Of a DNA stretch of 57,066 nucleotides, positions 41,480-51,758 are shown piece by piece. Below the pieces are notes generated by a model. That model saw only the letters and a program-made list of their open reading frames with translations, did no database searches and was not told the DNA's origin. The stretch's first letter is position 1. Every line of letters begins with the position of its first letter. Source of the DNA: Candidatus Contendibacter sp. GTDB taxonomy: Bacteria; Pseudomonadota; Gammaproteobacteria; Competibacterales; Competibacteraceae. Both the position numbers and the translations under genes were made by a program. The stretch lies in the NCBI GenBank assembly GCA_029624765.1, contig JARSSO010000044.1, positions 1 to 57,066 on the forward strand, given 5' to 3'.

Positions 41480-41668
41480 CTATTTCTTCAAGCCCGCCTG
41501 TTTTAGAACGCTATTGAGCGTATCGGGCGGGACATCCACGCTGGGTTTTCCCGAAACGGTCACCGTTCCCGGTTTCGCTGGATGGTGAAACTGCCGATGG
41601 CTTCCCCGCTGCCGAACCTGCGTCCAACCATCTGACTCGAGCAGCGCGATCACTTCCTTAACTTTCAT
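41480..41668 (-). CDS. hicA: HicA-family mRNA interferase toxin
   Basis: The 62-residue protein has the HicA double-stranded RNA-binding-like fold: KVKEVIALLESDGW, the catalytic His motif RQRGSHRQFHHP (about residues 19-30), and LNSVLKQAG at the end. HicA cleaves mRNA when HicB is lost. It starts 12 bp after the stop of the upstream MrpD-like gene, so the pair has been inserted within the antiporter operon without disrupting frames. Confidence 0.9.
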   Translation of the reverse strand: MKVKEVIALLESDGWTQVRQRGSHRQFHHPAKPGTVTVSGKPSVDVPPDTLNSVLKQAGLKK

Positions 41669-41680
41669 CGTCTTCCGCGC

Positions 41681-43162
41681 TCACTGCCCCACCCCCAGCA
41701 AGCCCTGCGCCGCCAGCCGGGCCACCCCCGCGTTCAGCGAGGTATCCAGCCCGAAGTAGAGATTGGCCAGGGCCAGCGCCCAGGTGGGAACCAGCAGCGC
41801 CAGCGGCGCCTCGCGCGGCGCCTGCCCTTCCGGCGCCGGCTTGAAGTAGGCGACTTCCACCACCCGCCAGACGTAAATCACCGCCAGCAGCGAAGTGACG
41901 AGCACCAGCACCGCCACCGGCCACCAGCCCTTCTCCAGCGCGCCGACCACCAGAAACCACTTGCTGACGAAACCCGCCGTCAGCGGCACGCCGATCAGGC
42001 TCAGGCCGCCGATCACGAAGGCGCCCATGGTCCAGGGCATGGTTCGGCCCACGCCCGCCATGCGATCCAGCTTGGCCGCCCCGACCCGGAACGACACGCA
42101 GCCGAGCGCCATGAACAGCGTGCCTTTCATCAGGGCGTGGTTGAACAGATGGCTGATACTGGCGGTCAGGCCGGTCACTGACACCAGGCTGATGCCCAGA
42201 ATCATGTAGCCGATCTGGGCGACGCTGGAATAGGCCAGCATCCGCTTGACGTTGGTCTGGAAAATCGCCACCACCGACGCGCTGAAAATCCCCACCAGGG
42301 CCAGCGGTAGCAGCACGCGATCCAGCTCCATCGTTTCGAACGAAAATTCGGACCCGAAAATGGTGAAGAAGAACCGCAGCAGCACGTAGATCGCCACCTT
42401 GGTGGCGGTGGCCGCCAGAAAGGCCGTGACCACCGAGGGCGCGTAGGCGTAGGCGTTCGGCAGCCACAGGTGGAGCGGAAACAGCGCCAGCTTGAGGCCG
42501 ACGCCCACGGTCAAAAAGGCGAAGGCGGCATGGACGGTGCGGGTGTCGGCCACCGCCGGGATGCGCGCGGCCAGATCGCCCATGTTCAGGGTGCCGGTCA
42601 TCACGTACAGCAGACCGATGCCGATCAGAATGAACGTGGCGCCGATGGTGCCCATGATCAGGTACTGATAAGCGGCGGTCAGAGCGCGACGGTCGCGGCC
42701 GATGCTGATCAGAACGTAGCTCGACAGCGACGAGATTTCCAGGAACACGAACACGTTGAAGGCGTCGCCGGTGATCGTGATGCCCAGCAGGCCGGTCAGG
42801 CACAGCATGTAGGCGGTGTAAAACCAGGACTGCTTGCTTTCGGGCAGGCGGATGCGGCGCTCGACGATCTCCCGCCCGAAGGTGATGACGACGGCCCCGA
42901 TCGCCGCCACGATCAGCAGCACGAAGGCGTTGAGCGCGTCCACCCGGTATTCGATGCCCCAGGGCACCGGCCAACCGCCCATCAGGTAGGAAATCGGGCC
43001 GTGCGCCAACACCCGATCCAGCAGCAGGACCGCGATGAGAAACGCCAGCCAGCTCGCCGTCATGGCCGCCAGCCAGACCGCGCGGCCGGCCGGCAACAGC
43101 GCGCACAGCGGCGCCGATACCAGCGGAATGATGACCTGTAGCGCGGGCAGGTGAGCGATCAC
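41681..43162 (-). CDS. mrpD: Na+/H+ antiporter subunit D (MrpD-like), first D-type copy
   Basis: The 493-residue protein has about 14 membrane helices. VFVFLEISSLSSYVLI (Glu near residue 137), GLKLALFPLHLWLP (Lys near 219), FNHALMKGTLFMALG (about 320-334) and TNVKRMLAYSSVAQIGYM (about 284-301) are the proton-path motifs of MrpD/NuoM. It directly follows mrpC with a 4-bp ATGA-type overlap, as in standard Mrp operons. Of the three D-type paralogues here this is most like the canonical MrpD, based on position. Confidence 0.9.
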   Translation of the reverse strand: MIAHLPALQVIIPLVSAPLCALLPAGRAVWLAAMTASWLAFLIAVLLLDRVLAHGPISYLMGGWPVPWGIEYRVDALNAFVLLIVAAIGAVVITFGREIVERRIRLPESKQSWFYTAYMLCLTGLLGITITGDAFNVFVFLEISSLSSYVLISIGRDRRALTAAYQYLIMGTIGATFILIGIGLLYVMTGTLNMGDLAARIPAVADTRTVHAAFAFLTVGVGLKLALFPLHLWLPNAYAYAPSVVTAFLAATATKVAIYVLLRFFFTIFGSEFSFETMELDRVLLPLALVGIFSASVVAIFQTNVKRMLAYSSVAQIGYMILGISLVSVTGLTASISHLFNHALMKGTLFMALGCVSFRVGAAKLDRMAGVGRTMPWTMGAFVIGGLSLIGVPLTAGFVSKWFLVVGALEKGWWPVAVLVLVTSLLAVIYVWRVVEVAYFKPAPEGQAPREAPLALLVPTWALALANLYFGLDTSLNAGVARLAAQGLLGVGQ

Positions 43163-43518
43163 AGCGCTTCTTCCCGGTCCTGGGCGTGAATCTCGTCTTC
43201 CTCGATGGTGCCGTAGGCTTCGTTGATGCGCACCACCAGCGCCAGACCGAGCGAGGTGGTGGCGATGCCGACCACGATGGCGGTCAGGATCAGGACGTGC
43301 GGCATCGGGTTGCTGTAGACCACCGCCTTGTCGACGATTATGGGTGCGGTGCCGCCGATGATCTTGCCCATGCTGATGTAGAGGATGAACACCGAGGTCT
43401 GAAAGATGTTCAGACCCACCAGCTTCTTTACCAGATTACCGCTCGAAATGACCACGTAAAAGCCGCACATCATCAGAATGATGAAGATCCAGTAGTTGTA
43501 CAGGCCCAGGATTGCCAC
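43159..43518 (-). CDS. mrpC: Na+/H+ antiporter subunit C (MrpC/NuoK-like)
   Basis: The 119-residue protein has three membrane helices: VAILGLYNYWIFIILMMCGF, LVGLNIFQTSVFILYIS and PHVLILTAIVVGIATTSLGL. These correspond to NuoK with its conserved acidic/neutral pattern. The GTG start at 43518 overlaps the last base of the MrpB TAG (TAGTG), indicating tight coupling. Its stop overlaps the start of mrpD. Confidence 0.9.
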   Translation of the reverse strand: MAILGLYNYWIFIILMMCGFYVVISSGNLVKKLVGLNIFQTSVFILYISMGKIIGGTAPIIVDKAVVYSNPMPHVLILTAIVVGIATTSLGLALVVRINEAYGTIEEDEIHAQDREEAL

Positions 43519-43937
43519 TAGCGCCCCCTGCCGGCAAAAGAGTAGAAAATGGTCACCATGACCGCCGATACCGTGATGCCGACTCCCAGTTCCACCAGGA
43601 GGATTCCCAAGTGCTGGCCGTGCGCCGGATCGTGGCTGTCCAGCACGCCGTAGTCCAGATAATTCCCGCCCAGGAACAGCCCGACCAAGCCGACCCCGGC
43701 GTAAATCAGCACCCCCAGCGAAACCCCGATCCGCAGCAGCCACGGCGGCATCAGCCGGCGGGCGTTGTCCAGCCCGTAAATCAGCGCGTAAAGAATGAAA
43801 CCCGCCCCGAAGATGACGCCGGCCTGAAACCCGCCGCCCGGCCCGTAATCGCCGTGAAACTGCACGTACAGCGCGAACAGCAGAATCAGCGGCAACAACA
43901 GCTTGGCGCCGAGGCGCGGGATCGTGTACCGCTTCAT
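43518..43937 (-). CDS. mrpB: Na+/H+ antiporter subunit B (MrpB, MnhB-type)
   Basis: The 139-residue protein has four membrane helices. The family motif HGDYGPGGGFQAGVIFGAG (about residues 28-46) is complete, followed by ILLVELGVGITVSAVM. It should be part of the Mrp hetero-oligomeric Na+/H+ antiporter. The ATG overlaps the stop of the DUF4040 subunit gene (ATGA). Confidence 0.92.
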   Translation of the reverse strand: MKRYTIPRLGAKLLLPLILLFALYVQFHGDYGPGGGFQAGVIFGAGFILYALIYGLDNARRLMPPWLLRIGVSLGVLIYAGVGLVGLFLGGNYLDYGVLDSHDPAHGQHLGILLVELGVGITVSAVMVTIFYSFAGRGR

Positions 43938-44488
43938 TTCGGCTCGTCCTTGCGGGAACGCCGCCGCCGGGCGCCGCCGACCAGCACCAGCACGCCGATG
44001 GCGGCGGTAAACACCACGGTGGTCTCGCCGAGCGTGTCGTAGCCACGATAACTGGCCAGCACCGACGTCACCACGTTGGGAATGCCGATCTCCTTGGGCG
44101 AATCCTCGATGAAGCGTTGCACCAGATGGTGGTGAATGGGGTTGGCGGGATCGCCGTAGCGCGGGATGTCCCAGGTGCCGTAGACCAGCACCAGGCCGGT
44201 GATGGTCACCACCAGCAAGGGCAGCAGCGGCTTGTGGGCGACCGGCGTTTTCTCGCGGCTGGTGGTTAGCGCCAGGGTGCCCAGCATGAACACCGTCGCC
44301 ACCCCGGCGCCGACCGACGCCTCGGTGAACGCCACATCCACGGCGTCCAGGATCACGAACAGGCTGGCCGACACCAGGCTGTAAATGCCGAACAGCATCA
44401 CGACCGCGAACAAATCCCGCAAGCGGATGGCGGCCACGGCGGTCACGACCAGCAGAGTCAGCAGAAAGAGATCGACTAGGACTTCGAT
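43934..44488 (-). CDS. DUF4040/MbhD-like antiporter subunit (MrpA C-terminal equivalent)
   Basis: The 184-residue product contains the DUF4040 module LLVVTAVAAIRLRDLFAVVM and the MrpA/MbhD Glu-containing SASLFVILDAVDVAFTEASV, then two more helices in a MbhE-like part. In standard Mrp this region is the C-terminal end of MrpA. No ATG, GTG or TTG precedes the conserved start region; codon ATC at 44488 lies 9 bp after GAGGA and would give (M)EVLVDLF, matching the family N-terminus. Start is therefore non-canonical or mis-sequenced. A GTG within the first helix is the other choice. Confidence 0.75.
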   Translation of the reverse strand: MEVLVDLFLLTLLVVTAVAAIRLRDLFAVVMLFGIYSLVSASLFVILDAVDVAFTEASVGAGVATVFMLGTLALTTSREKTPVAHKPLLPLLVVTITGLVLVYGTWDIPRYGDPANPIHHHLVQRFIEDSPKEIGIPNVVTSVLASYRGYDTLGETTVVFTAAIGVLVLVGGARRRRSRKDEPK

Positions 44489-44811
44489 GGCGGCGATTCC
44501 TCGTGCAGGATCGGCGGCGGATTTTCCGGATCGACCAGCGCCGCCCGGGACAGGGCATGGGTCGCGATGGGGCTGGTGAACCACAAAAAGATCAGAATCA
44601 GCAACAACTTGACGCTCACCAGGGTCCAGCCGGCCTGCAACATCAGGCCGAGCACGATCAACCCGGTGCCGAGCGTGTCGGTGATGCCCGCCGCGTGCAG
44701 GCGGGTGTAGAAATCCGGCATCCGCAGCAGGCCGACGCTGCCGATCAGCGCGAACGCCACGCCGCCGAGCAAGATCAGCCAACTGAGCAGATCGATCAAC
44801 ACGCCCATCAC
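44476..44811 (-). CDS. mrpG: Na+/H+ antiporter subunit G (MrpG)
   Basis: The 111-residue protein has three membrane helices and the MrpG core GSVGLLRMPDFYTRLHAAGITDTLGTGLI (the middle part of which runs about residues 24-52). TSPIATHALSRAA is also typical. The C-terminus is hydrophilic. Its start overlaps the end of mrpF, and its stop overlaps the start of the DUF4040 subunit gene. Confidence 0.92.
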   Translation of the reverse strand: MMGVLIDLLSWLILLGGVAFALIGSVGLLRMPDFYTRLHAAGITDTLGTGLIVLGLMLQAGWTLVSVKLLLILIFLWFTSPIATHALSRAALVDPENPPPILHEESPPSKS

Positions 44812-45104
44812 AAATCGCTCTGGGGTTCGTCGGGATCGTTGCGCGGCCAGCCCATGTCCCCGTAGCGGATGAACTTGAGCACCGCGATGACGCTGATGAA
44901 ATTGATGAAGGCGTACACCAGGGCGATGTCGAGAAAATCGGGTCGCCCGGTCATGAACCCCAGCACCGCGATGAGCAGCACGGTCAGGGTGCCGAAGGAA
45001 TTGACCGCCAGGATGCGGTTGTAAACGGTGGGACCCAGCACGGCGCGGGCCATCGCCAGGATCATGCAGGCCAGAATGCCGAGCGCCGTGGCGGCGAACA
45101 TCAC
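44808..45104 (-). CDS. mrpF: Na+/H+ antiporter subunit F (MrpF)
   Basis: The 98-residue protein has three membrane helices with the MrpF motifs GPTVYNRILAVNSFGTLTV (about residues 25-43) and FLDIALVYAFINFISVIAVLKF. It overlaps mrpE and mrpG by a few bases on each side. Confidence 0.92.
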   Translation of the reverse strand: MMFAATALGILACMILAMARAVLGPTVYNRILAVNSFGTLTVLLIAVLGFMTGRPDFLDIALVYAFINFISVIAVLKFIRYGDMGWPRNDPDEPQSDL

Positions 45105-45586
45105 TTGCCTCCTTCCAGCCGGGTGACGCGCCGGTCCATGTCGCCTTCCACCAGGGAATCGGCGGCCTCGCGGGTCAGCGCGTGCACTTCAAGGGTATCG
45201 CCGCTCAGGTGGGTGGTGACCGTGCCCGGCGTCAGAGTGATGGAATTGGCGTAAATGAACCGGCCGAGATCGCTGCGCTGGGTCGGTTTCAGGGTGATGA
45301 GGGTGGGGCTGATCGGCAGCTTGGGATCGACGATGCGCCTGGCGACATCGATGTTGGATAGCACGATTTGCCACAGCAGCCAGGGCCAGTAGCCGAGCAG
45401 ATGGATGCTGAGCGGCAGGCGCGGCGGCTGCTCCTCGGGGTCGATCACTTCGGCGCGCCAAGCCACGAACACCACCAGCGCGCAGGACAAGACGCCGAAA
45501 CTCAGCAACAGAGGAACGTCGAAATAGCCGGACAGCAGCAGCCACAGGCCAAAGCAGAACAACCACAACCCCAGCGTGCGCAGCAA
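45101..45586 (-). CDS. mrpE: Na+/H+ antiporter subunit E (MrpE)
   Basis: The 161-residue protein has two N-terminal membrane helices, the LLGYWPWLLWQIVLSNIDVA segment (about residues 65-84) and the soluble part with ANSITLTPGTVTT (about 113-125), all diagnostic of MrpE. It is the first gene of the operon. The upstream 262 bp contain an inverted repeat but no gene. Confidence 0.93.
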   Translation of the reverse strand: MLRTLGLWLFCFGLWLLLSGYFDVPLLLSFGVLSCALVVFVAWRAEVIDPEEQPPRLPLSIHLLGYWPWLLWQIVLSNIDVARRIVDPKLPISPTLITLKPTQRSDLGRFIYANSITLTPGTVTTHLSGDTLEVHALTREAADSLVEGDMDRRVTRLEGGK

Positions 45587-45641
45587 GCGACCTCCCCTTT
45601 ACGATGTTCTTGGTTATTGTCGGCGTTTCGATCAATACAGG

Positions 45642-45725
45642 CAGTAGGGTGGATAAGGCGCATTGCGCCGCATCCACCAGAATCATCTCCTCATGGTGGA
45701 TGCGCTACGCTTATCCACCCTACTG
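45642..45725. repeat. 84-bp inverted repeat, REP/MITE-like
   Basis: CAGTAGGGTGGATAAG at the left end pairs with CTTATCCACCCTACTG at the right end, and CGCATCCACC with GGTGGATGCG inside, around a short AT-rich centre. It could fold into one long hairpin between the TerC/CBS gene end and the start of mrpE. Related GGTGGATGCG elements are common as dispersed repeats in gammaproteobacteria. Confidence 0.8.
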
Positions 45726-45848
45726 GGTTGGGTATGGTTTTTGGCGGAAATCACCTAAGGTTTGAATATAGCCTGCTTGCGGAACTATTCAAGCGACCGA
45801 GCGCACTTTGGTTTTCATGCGGGGTTTTAAGGGCCATGAAAGAACGCC

Positions 45849-47432
45849 CTAAGCTTTCTCCGTGACCTCGGCGGCTTCCGTGGATTCAAACCGCCGGACC
45901 CGCACCTGCTCGATGCGATGCCCGTCCATGCCCACGACTTCGAATCGGTACCCCGCCAGCGCGAACTGTTCACCGCCGCTGGGAATCTCTCCCAACTGGT
46001 TGAGCACCAAGCCGGCCAGGGTGTGGTAGCCGTCGCCCCGAGGCAGTTCCTCGCAGTCCAGCACTTCCCGCACTTCTTCCAGTGGCAGGCTGCCGTCCAG
46101 CAGCCACACGCCCTCGCTCTCGCGCACCACCTCGGGGGTTTCGGCATCGGTGGTGTCGGCCAGTTCGCCAGCGATGGAGGCCAGAACATCGGCGGCGGTG
46201 ACGATGCCTTCCACGCCGCCGTATTCGTCCATCACCACCGCCAGCGGGATGGGATGCTGGCGCAACTGTTCCAGCACTTGCAGCGCGTTCATGCCTTCGT
46301 GGACCACCAGCGGCTCGCGCAGCGCCGCGCGCAAATCCAGGGTTCCACCGTCGAGCGCCTGGACCAGGAGGTTGCGCCCCTCGACCACGCCCTCGATCTC
46401 GTCCAGATCGCCCCGACACGCCAGATAGCGGCTGTACGGATACTGACGCAGGATTTCGCGTATTTCTTCCTGGGGCGCCTCCAGATTCAGCCAGACGATG
46501 TCGGGGCGCGGGGTCATCAGCGCCGGAATGAGCTGTTCGCCCAGGCTCAGCACGCTCCGAATCATGGCGCGCTCGGTCGAGTCGAACACGAAGGATTGGT
46601 TGCCGCCGCTGGCCAGCGCCGCCACGTCCTCACCCACCTCGGCCGATTCCGCCCGCCCGCCCAGCAAGCGCAAGACTGCCTCGGCGGTGCGTTCCCGCAA
46701 CGGGCGCTTGCCGGCCAGGAAGCGGCGGCGGTTGAACTGCGCCCACTGGTTGAACGCCTCGATCAGCACTGAAAAGCCGATGGCGGCATAGAGGTAGCCC
46801 TTGGGAATCTGGAAACCCAGACCCTCGGCTACCAGACTAAAGCCGATCATCAGCAGGAAGCCCAGGCAGAGAATGATCACGGTGCGATGGGCGTTGACGA
46901 AGCGGGTCAGTGGCTTGCTGGCGACGATCATCAACACGATGGCGATGATGACCGCCGCCATCATCACCGGCAGGTGCTCGACCATGCCGACGGCGGTGAT
47001 GACCGCGTCGAGCGAAAACACCGCGTCCAGCACCACGATCTGCGCCACCACCGGCCAGAACCCGGCGTACAGTTTCGATCCTCCGTGGTCTTCGTCGCCG
47101 CCCTCCAGCCGCTCGTGCAACTCCATGGTGCCCTTGAACAGGAGGAACAGGCCGCCGGCGAACAGGATCAGGTCGCGACCGGAGAAAGGATGGTCGAAGA
47201 CGGAAAACAGCGGCGCGGTCAGGGTGACCAGCCAGGAGATGCTGGCCAGCAGCGCCAGGCGCATGACCAGCGCCAGGACCAGGCCAACCACCCGCGCCCG
47301 GTCGCGTTGGGCGGGCGGGAGTTTTTCGGCGAGGATGGCGATGAAAATCAGGTTGTCGATGCCAAGGACGATCTCCAAAATCACCAGAGTCGCCAGGCCG
47401 AGCCAGACCGTGGGATCAGCGAGCCATTCCAT
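45849..47432 (-). CDS. TerC-family membrane protein with CBS and CorC/HlyC domains
   Basis: The 527-residue protein has about seven N-terminal membrane helices with two acidic TerC signatures, [16 protein letters not shown] (about residues 20-35) and [15 protein letters not shown] (about 134-148). Two CBS domains (about 295-425) and a CorC_HlyC transporter-associated domain (about 435-520) follow. The layout is that of the E. coli YoaE/YegH group. It could bind or export metal ions such as Mn2+, with the CBS pair sensing a nucleotide; the substrate is not certain. A good promoter lies about 200 bp upstream. Confidence 0.9.
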   Translation of the reverse strand: MEWLADPTVWLGLATLVILEIVLGIDNLIFIAILAEKLPPAQRDRARVVGLVLALVMRLALLASISWLVTLTAPLFSVFDHPFSGRDLILFAGGLFLLFKGTMELHERLEGGDEDHGGSKLYAGFWPVVAQIVVLDAVFSLDAVITAVGMVEHLPVMMAAVIIAIVLMIVASKPLTRFVNAHRTVIILCLGFLLMIGFSLVAEGLGFQIPKGYLYAAIGFSVLIEAFNQWAQFNRRRFLAGKRPLRERTAEAVLRLLGGRAESAEVGEDVAALASGGNQSFVFDSTERAMIRSVLSLGEQLIPALMTPRPDIVWLNLEAPQEEIREILRQYPYSRYLACRGDLDEIEGVVEGRNLLVQALDGGTLDLRAALREPLVVHEGMNALQVLEQLRQHPIPLAVVMDEYGGVEGIVTAADVLASIAGELADTTDAETPEVVRESEGVWLLDGSLPLEEVREVLDCEELPRGDGYHTLAGLVLNQLGEIPSGGEQFALAGYRFEVVGMDGHRIEQVRVRRFESTEAAEVTEKA

Positions 47433-47625
47433 GACGGGGACGATGATTTCGGTTTAGCGGCGCGAGCCGCGACGGTGGGAACCAAATCGGCGATTTCCCG
47501 GCGCGCGGCGCGCGGGCGAGAGAGACAACGGCGAGAAGCGGGGTAAGACGGGTCGCGACGCGCGGCGGCGCGGGCGGTTCTGGGTCCGGGGACATGGCTC
47601 GCTGGGGTCTGTGGAACAGGATCCC

Positions 47626-47655
47626 ATTGTAAGCAGAGAAAAATGACGCTGCCAA
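47626..47655 (-). promoter_or_regulatory. Sigma70-type promoter for the TerC/CBS gene
   Basis: On the minus strand TTGGCA (47655-47650) and TACAAT (47631-47626) are spaced by 18 bp. The 304-bp gap from 47433 to 47736 otherwise holds only a GC-rich 5' leader of about 190 bp and the gltA terminator. Confidence 0.5.
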
Positions 47656-47702
47656 GCGCGGTCGATGGCCGGTTGTCGGGAATGAAGCCAATCGATCGTC
47701 AT

Positions 47703-47731
47703 CGCCCCCCGCCAGCCAGTGGCGGGGGGCG
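47703..47731 (-). terminator. Hairpin terminator after gltA
   Basis: CGCCCCCCGCCA and TGGCGGGGGGCG form a perfect 12-bp stem with a 5-nt loop, starting 6 bp after the gltA stop. No T run follows on the minus strand, so it may act as an mRNA-stabilising or partly terminating structure. Confidence 0.7.
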
Positions 47732-47736
47732 CTCTT

Positions 47737-49023
<1,287 letters not shown>

Positions 49024-49132
49024 GGCTTGGTCTCCGTTGGCGTGTGGGAATGGGGTGTGTGCACTTGGTTGTAGGGCATCCCGCCCAGGTTTCGAATTAT
49101 AACGCGGCCAGCAGGGTTTAATACTCCGCGGC

Positions 49133-49780
49133 TTACCTGGGCGCCGCGCGCCGGTGCCGCCAGTACTCGACCACGGCCGGCGAGATCGACAGGACGATGA
49201 TGGCCAGGATCACCAGGGTAAAATTTCGCTTGACGAACGGCAGATTGCCGAAGAAATAGCCGCCGTACAGAAACGAGGCGGTCCAGGCGATGGCTCCGGT
49301 CACGTTGTAGAACAGGAAGTGACGGTAAGTCATGTTGCCGGCGCCGGCCACGAACGGAGCGAAGGTGCGAACGATCGGCACGAAACGGGCGATGACGATG
49401 GTTTTACCGCCATGCCGCTCGAAAAACGCATGGGTACGGTCCAGATATTCCTGCTTGAGTACCCGTGCGTCGCGGTTGAACGCCTTCTCGCCGAAATAAT
49501 GGCCAGCGGCGTAGTTGACCGTATCGCCGATGATGGCGGCGGCGGTCAGCAGCAGGAACAGGACGTGAATATTCATGGCGCTGTCCGCCAGAGCGGCCAG
49601 CGCGCCCGCCGCGAACAACAGCGAATCACCCGGCAGGAACGGAGTGACCACCAGGCCGGTTTCGCAGAACACGATCAGGAATAGAATGCCGTAGAGCCAG
49701 CCGCCATACTGGTTGGCCAGTTCGGCCAGGTGGCGGTCGAGATGCAGGAAGAACGAAAACAGGTCGGAGAGAAAGTCCAT
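49133..49780 (-). CDS. DedA family membrane protein
   Basis: The 215-residue protein has the DedA/SNARE-associated fold: [23 protein letters not shown] (about residues 39-61) with the conserved Glu and Gly-Asp, the hydrophilic VARF-like [20 protein letters not shown] (about 121-140) and several membrane helices. DedA proteins are thought to flip undecaprenyl-phosphate or other lipids using the proton gradient. No strong ribosome binding site is seen before the ATG. The 109-bp gap to gltA holds no gene. Confidence 0.92.
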   Translation of the reverse strand: MDFLSDLFSFFLHLDRHLAELANQYGGWLYGILFLIVFCETGLVVTPFLPGDSLLFAAGALAALADSAMNIHVLFLLLTAAAIIGDTVNYAAGHYFGEKAFNRDARVLKQEYLDRTHAFFERHGGKTIVIARFVPIVRTFAPFVAGAGNMTYRHFLFYNVTGAIAWTASFLYGGYFFGNLPFVKRNFTLVILAIIVLSISPAVVEYWRHRRAAPR

Positions 49781-49868
49781 GGGGCAAGTTGATCATTTCA
49801 AGGTAGCGATTAACGGGAAAATGGCCAATAATTTCCTAGTGGGGTGGTGTGGGATTCTGTCGGGTCCT

Positions 49869-50141
49869 TCAATCGGCGCAGTTGCACCAGAGTTCCATGT
49901 CTATCGGCTGGAAGGGAAGATAGCCGCCGCGCCGCAGTGGGGTTTCGATCTCGGGCGGCCAATGCAGCAGCTCCACTTCCCAAGGGTTGATTTTCGCGCC
50001 GGTGGCGTTTACTAGCACCGGTTTATCGCTTCCGTTTGGAATTCGTAACGCGAGGCGATGGAAAGCATGACCGACGCGGGCGAAAATGACGCCAGGGGCG
50101 ATGGGGTGCAGGGCAGGGGTCGAGGCGTCGGCCGGGTTCAT
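49869..50141 (-). CDS. Small hypothetical protein
   Basis: The 90-residue protein starts at ATG 50141 after CGGAG; a GTG 16 codons earlier is possible. It contains NGSDKPVLVNATGAKINPWEVELLHWPP and ends in WCNCAD. I do not recognise the family. It has no membrane helix or signal and is isolated on the minus strand, divergent from the next gene. Confidence 0.6.
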   Translation of the reverse strand: MNPADASTPALHPIAPGVIFARVGHAFHRLALRIPNGSDKPVLVNATGAKINPWEVELLHWPPEIETPLRRGGYLPFQPIDMELWCNCAD

Positions 50142-50286
50142 GGCGTGCTCCGCGTGGTGGATCGGAGCGGTCACTATACCGGAATCCACGCCGTCCGGTC
50201 CGACCCGGCGGCATGAGCAATGGGTGATCCTTCAAGATCTCATGCCGAAGCCCGATCCATACGAAATGCATTAGGAGGTCAAAATC

Positions 50287-50841
50287 GTGCAAATTCAACC
50301 ATGGCGCCCAGCCGGGGCGGTCGGCGATCGGGTACGGCGCTGGCTGGCGGTGCTGGGAATGAGCGGGGGGTTGTTGGTGGGGGGGCTGGCGCAGGCTGCC
50401 TGGACGGCGGCGTCGAAGCCCGATCCCCTGACCCGCCAGTCAAGCTGCCTGGTCAGTAGCGACCCGCAATCGACTCCCGACGGCTACGGCACCACGCCGG
50501 TGTCCCTGGTTTTCGACGGCGCCAGGCTGCTGGTGGTCACCGAATCGGAACTGGATTCCTCGTTCGCCGATCTGCAACTGGTGATCGACAAGAATCCACC
50601 GATTCGCTCCGCCGAAATCGCTCGCAACAAGATGGCTCTGGTATTCGGCCGGGACCTGCCGGATCTGGTCCGCCAGTTGCGGACCGGGCGCCAGGCGGTC
50701 GTTTATCTGCGATTCTGGCCGACCTGGCCGGCGACCGAGTCGTTCGCGATCCCGTTCAGCCTGGTTGGTTTCAGCAAGGCGCAGGATGCCATGGATCATC
50801 ACTGTCAGCCGCCATCCGGACCTGGCCGGCCGGCCAATTGA
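50287..50841 (+). CDS. Exported hypothetical protein upstream of the haem-type sensor
   Basis: The 184-residue protein has a long signal peptide (hydrophobic WLAVLGMSGGLLVGGLAQAA, cleavage after AQAA near residue 38). The mature part of about 145 residues has alternating beta strands and two Cys. No family is recognised. The GTG at 50287 follows AGGAGGTCAAAATC at suitable spacing. It is 38 bp before the sensor gene and probably co-transcribed, so it may be an accessory periplasmic protein for it. Confidence 0.65.
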   Translation: MQIQPWRPAGAVGDRVRRWLAVLGMSGGLLVGGLAQAAWTAASKPDPLTRQSSCLVSSDPQSTPDGYGTTPVSLVFDGARLLVVTESELDSSFADLQLVIDKNPPIRSAEIARNKMALVFGRDLPDLVRQLRTGRQAVVYLRFWPTWPATESFAIPFSLVGFSKAQDAMDHHCQPPSGPGRPAN

Positions 50842-50879
50842 TCCTGACCCTTACCCACCGAAGTTGGAGGAGCCCATCC

Positions 50880-51752
50880 ATGGGTTTGCGCACGAAATTC
50901 AATCTGGTGTTGCTACTGGCTTTCGCGCTCGGCATGGCGCTGGCGGCATACCTGTCCGACCGTATTCTGAAGAACAACGCCCGCGAGGAAGTGATTCAGA
51001 ACGCGCGCATCATGGTCGAAAGCGCGCTGGGCGCCCGCGCCTACACCGCCGAGCAGATCAAGCCGCTGCTGACCTTGCAGATGAAACGGCAGTTCCTGCC
51101 GCAGACGGTTTCGGCCTACGCGGCCGGGCAAAGCTTCAAGGCGCTGCGCGGCAAGTTCCCCGAATACACTTACAAGGAAGCGGCGCTCAATCCCACCAAT
51201 CCCAATGACCGGGCCAGCGACTGGGAGGCGGACATCATTCAGGAATTTCGCAACAATCCCACACGCAACGAACTGATCGTCGAGCGGGATACGCCCACCG
51301 GACGAATGCTCAATCTGGCCCGGCCGCTGGGCATCTACGACGAAGGTTGCCTGACCTGCCACGGTAAGGTCGAGGACGCGCCCAAGACCATGACCGACAT
51401 TTACGGGGTCAACAACGGCTTCGGTTGGAAGCTGAAGGAGATCGTCGGCGCGCAGGTGATCACGGTGCCGATGTCGGTGCCCCTGGAGCGGGCGCGGCAA
51501 GCCTTCACCACGTTCCTGATGCTGCTGGGCGGAGTTTTCATGCTGCTGCTGGTGCTGCTTAACATCCTGCTGCATTTCGTGGTGATCCGGCCGGTGACGC
51601 GGATGGCCGACATCGCCAACGAGGTTAGCCTGGGCAAGCCGGACGTGCCGGAATATGTCAAGCCCGGTTCGGACGAAATCGCCTCGCTGTCGCAGTCGTT
51701 CAGCCGGATGCGGCTTAGCCTGGAAAACGCCATGAAGATGCTGGGCGAGTGA
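50880..51752 (+). CDS. DUF3365 (Tll0287-like) haem-type sensor with HAMP domain
   Basis: The 290-residue protein has an N-terminal membrane helix (about 9-26) and a periplasmic Tll0287-like domain (about 30-205) with the haem-attachment motif CLTCH (about residues 157-161). A second helix (about 216-240) and a cytosolic HAMP domain (about 238-290) follow. It then ends without any kinase, cyclase or methyl-accepting domain. GGAGGAGCCCATCC precedes the ATG at 50880. The next gene, 6 bp downstream, encodes a Ser/Thr kinase, suggesting that the sensor passes its signal to a separate output protein. Confidence 0.85.
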   Translation: MGLRTKFNLVLLLAFALGMALAAYLSDRILKNNAREEVIQNARIMVESALGARAYTAEQIKPLLTLQMKRQFLPQTVSAYAAGQSFKALRGKFPEYTYKEAALNPTNPNDRASDWEADIIQEFRNNPTRNELIVERDTPTGRMLNLARPLGIYDEGCLTCHGKVEDAPKTMTDIYGVNNGFGWKLKEIVGAQVITVPMSVPLERARQAFTTFLMLLGGVFMLLLVLLNILLHFVVIRPVTRMADIANEVSLGKPDVPEYVKPGSDEIASLSQSFSRMRLSLENAMKMLGE

Positions 51753-51758
51753 GGCGGG

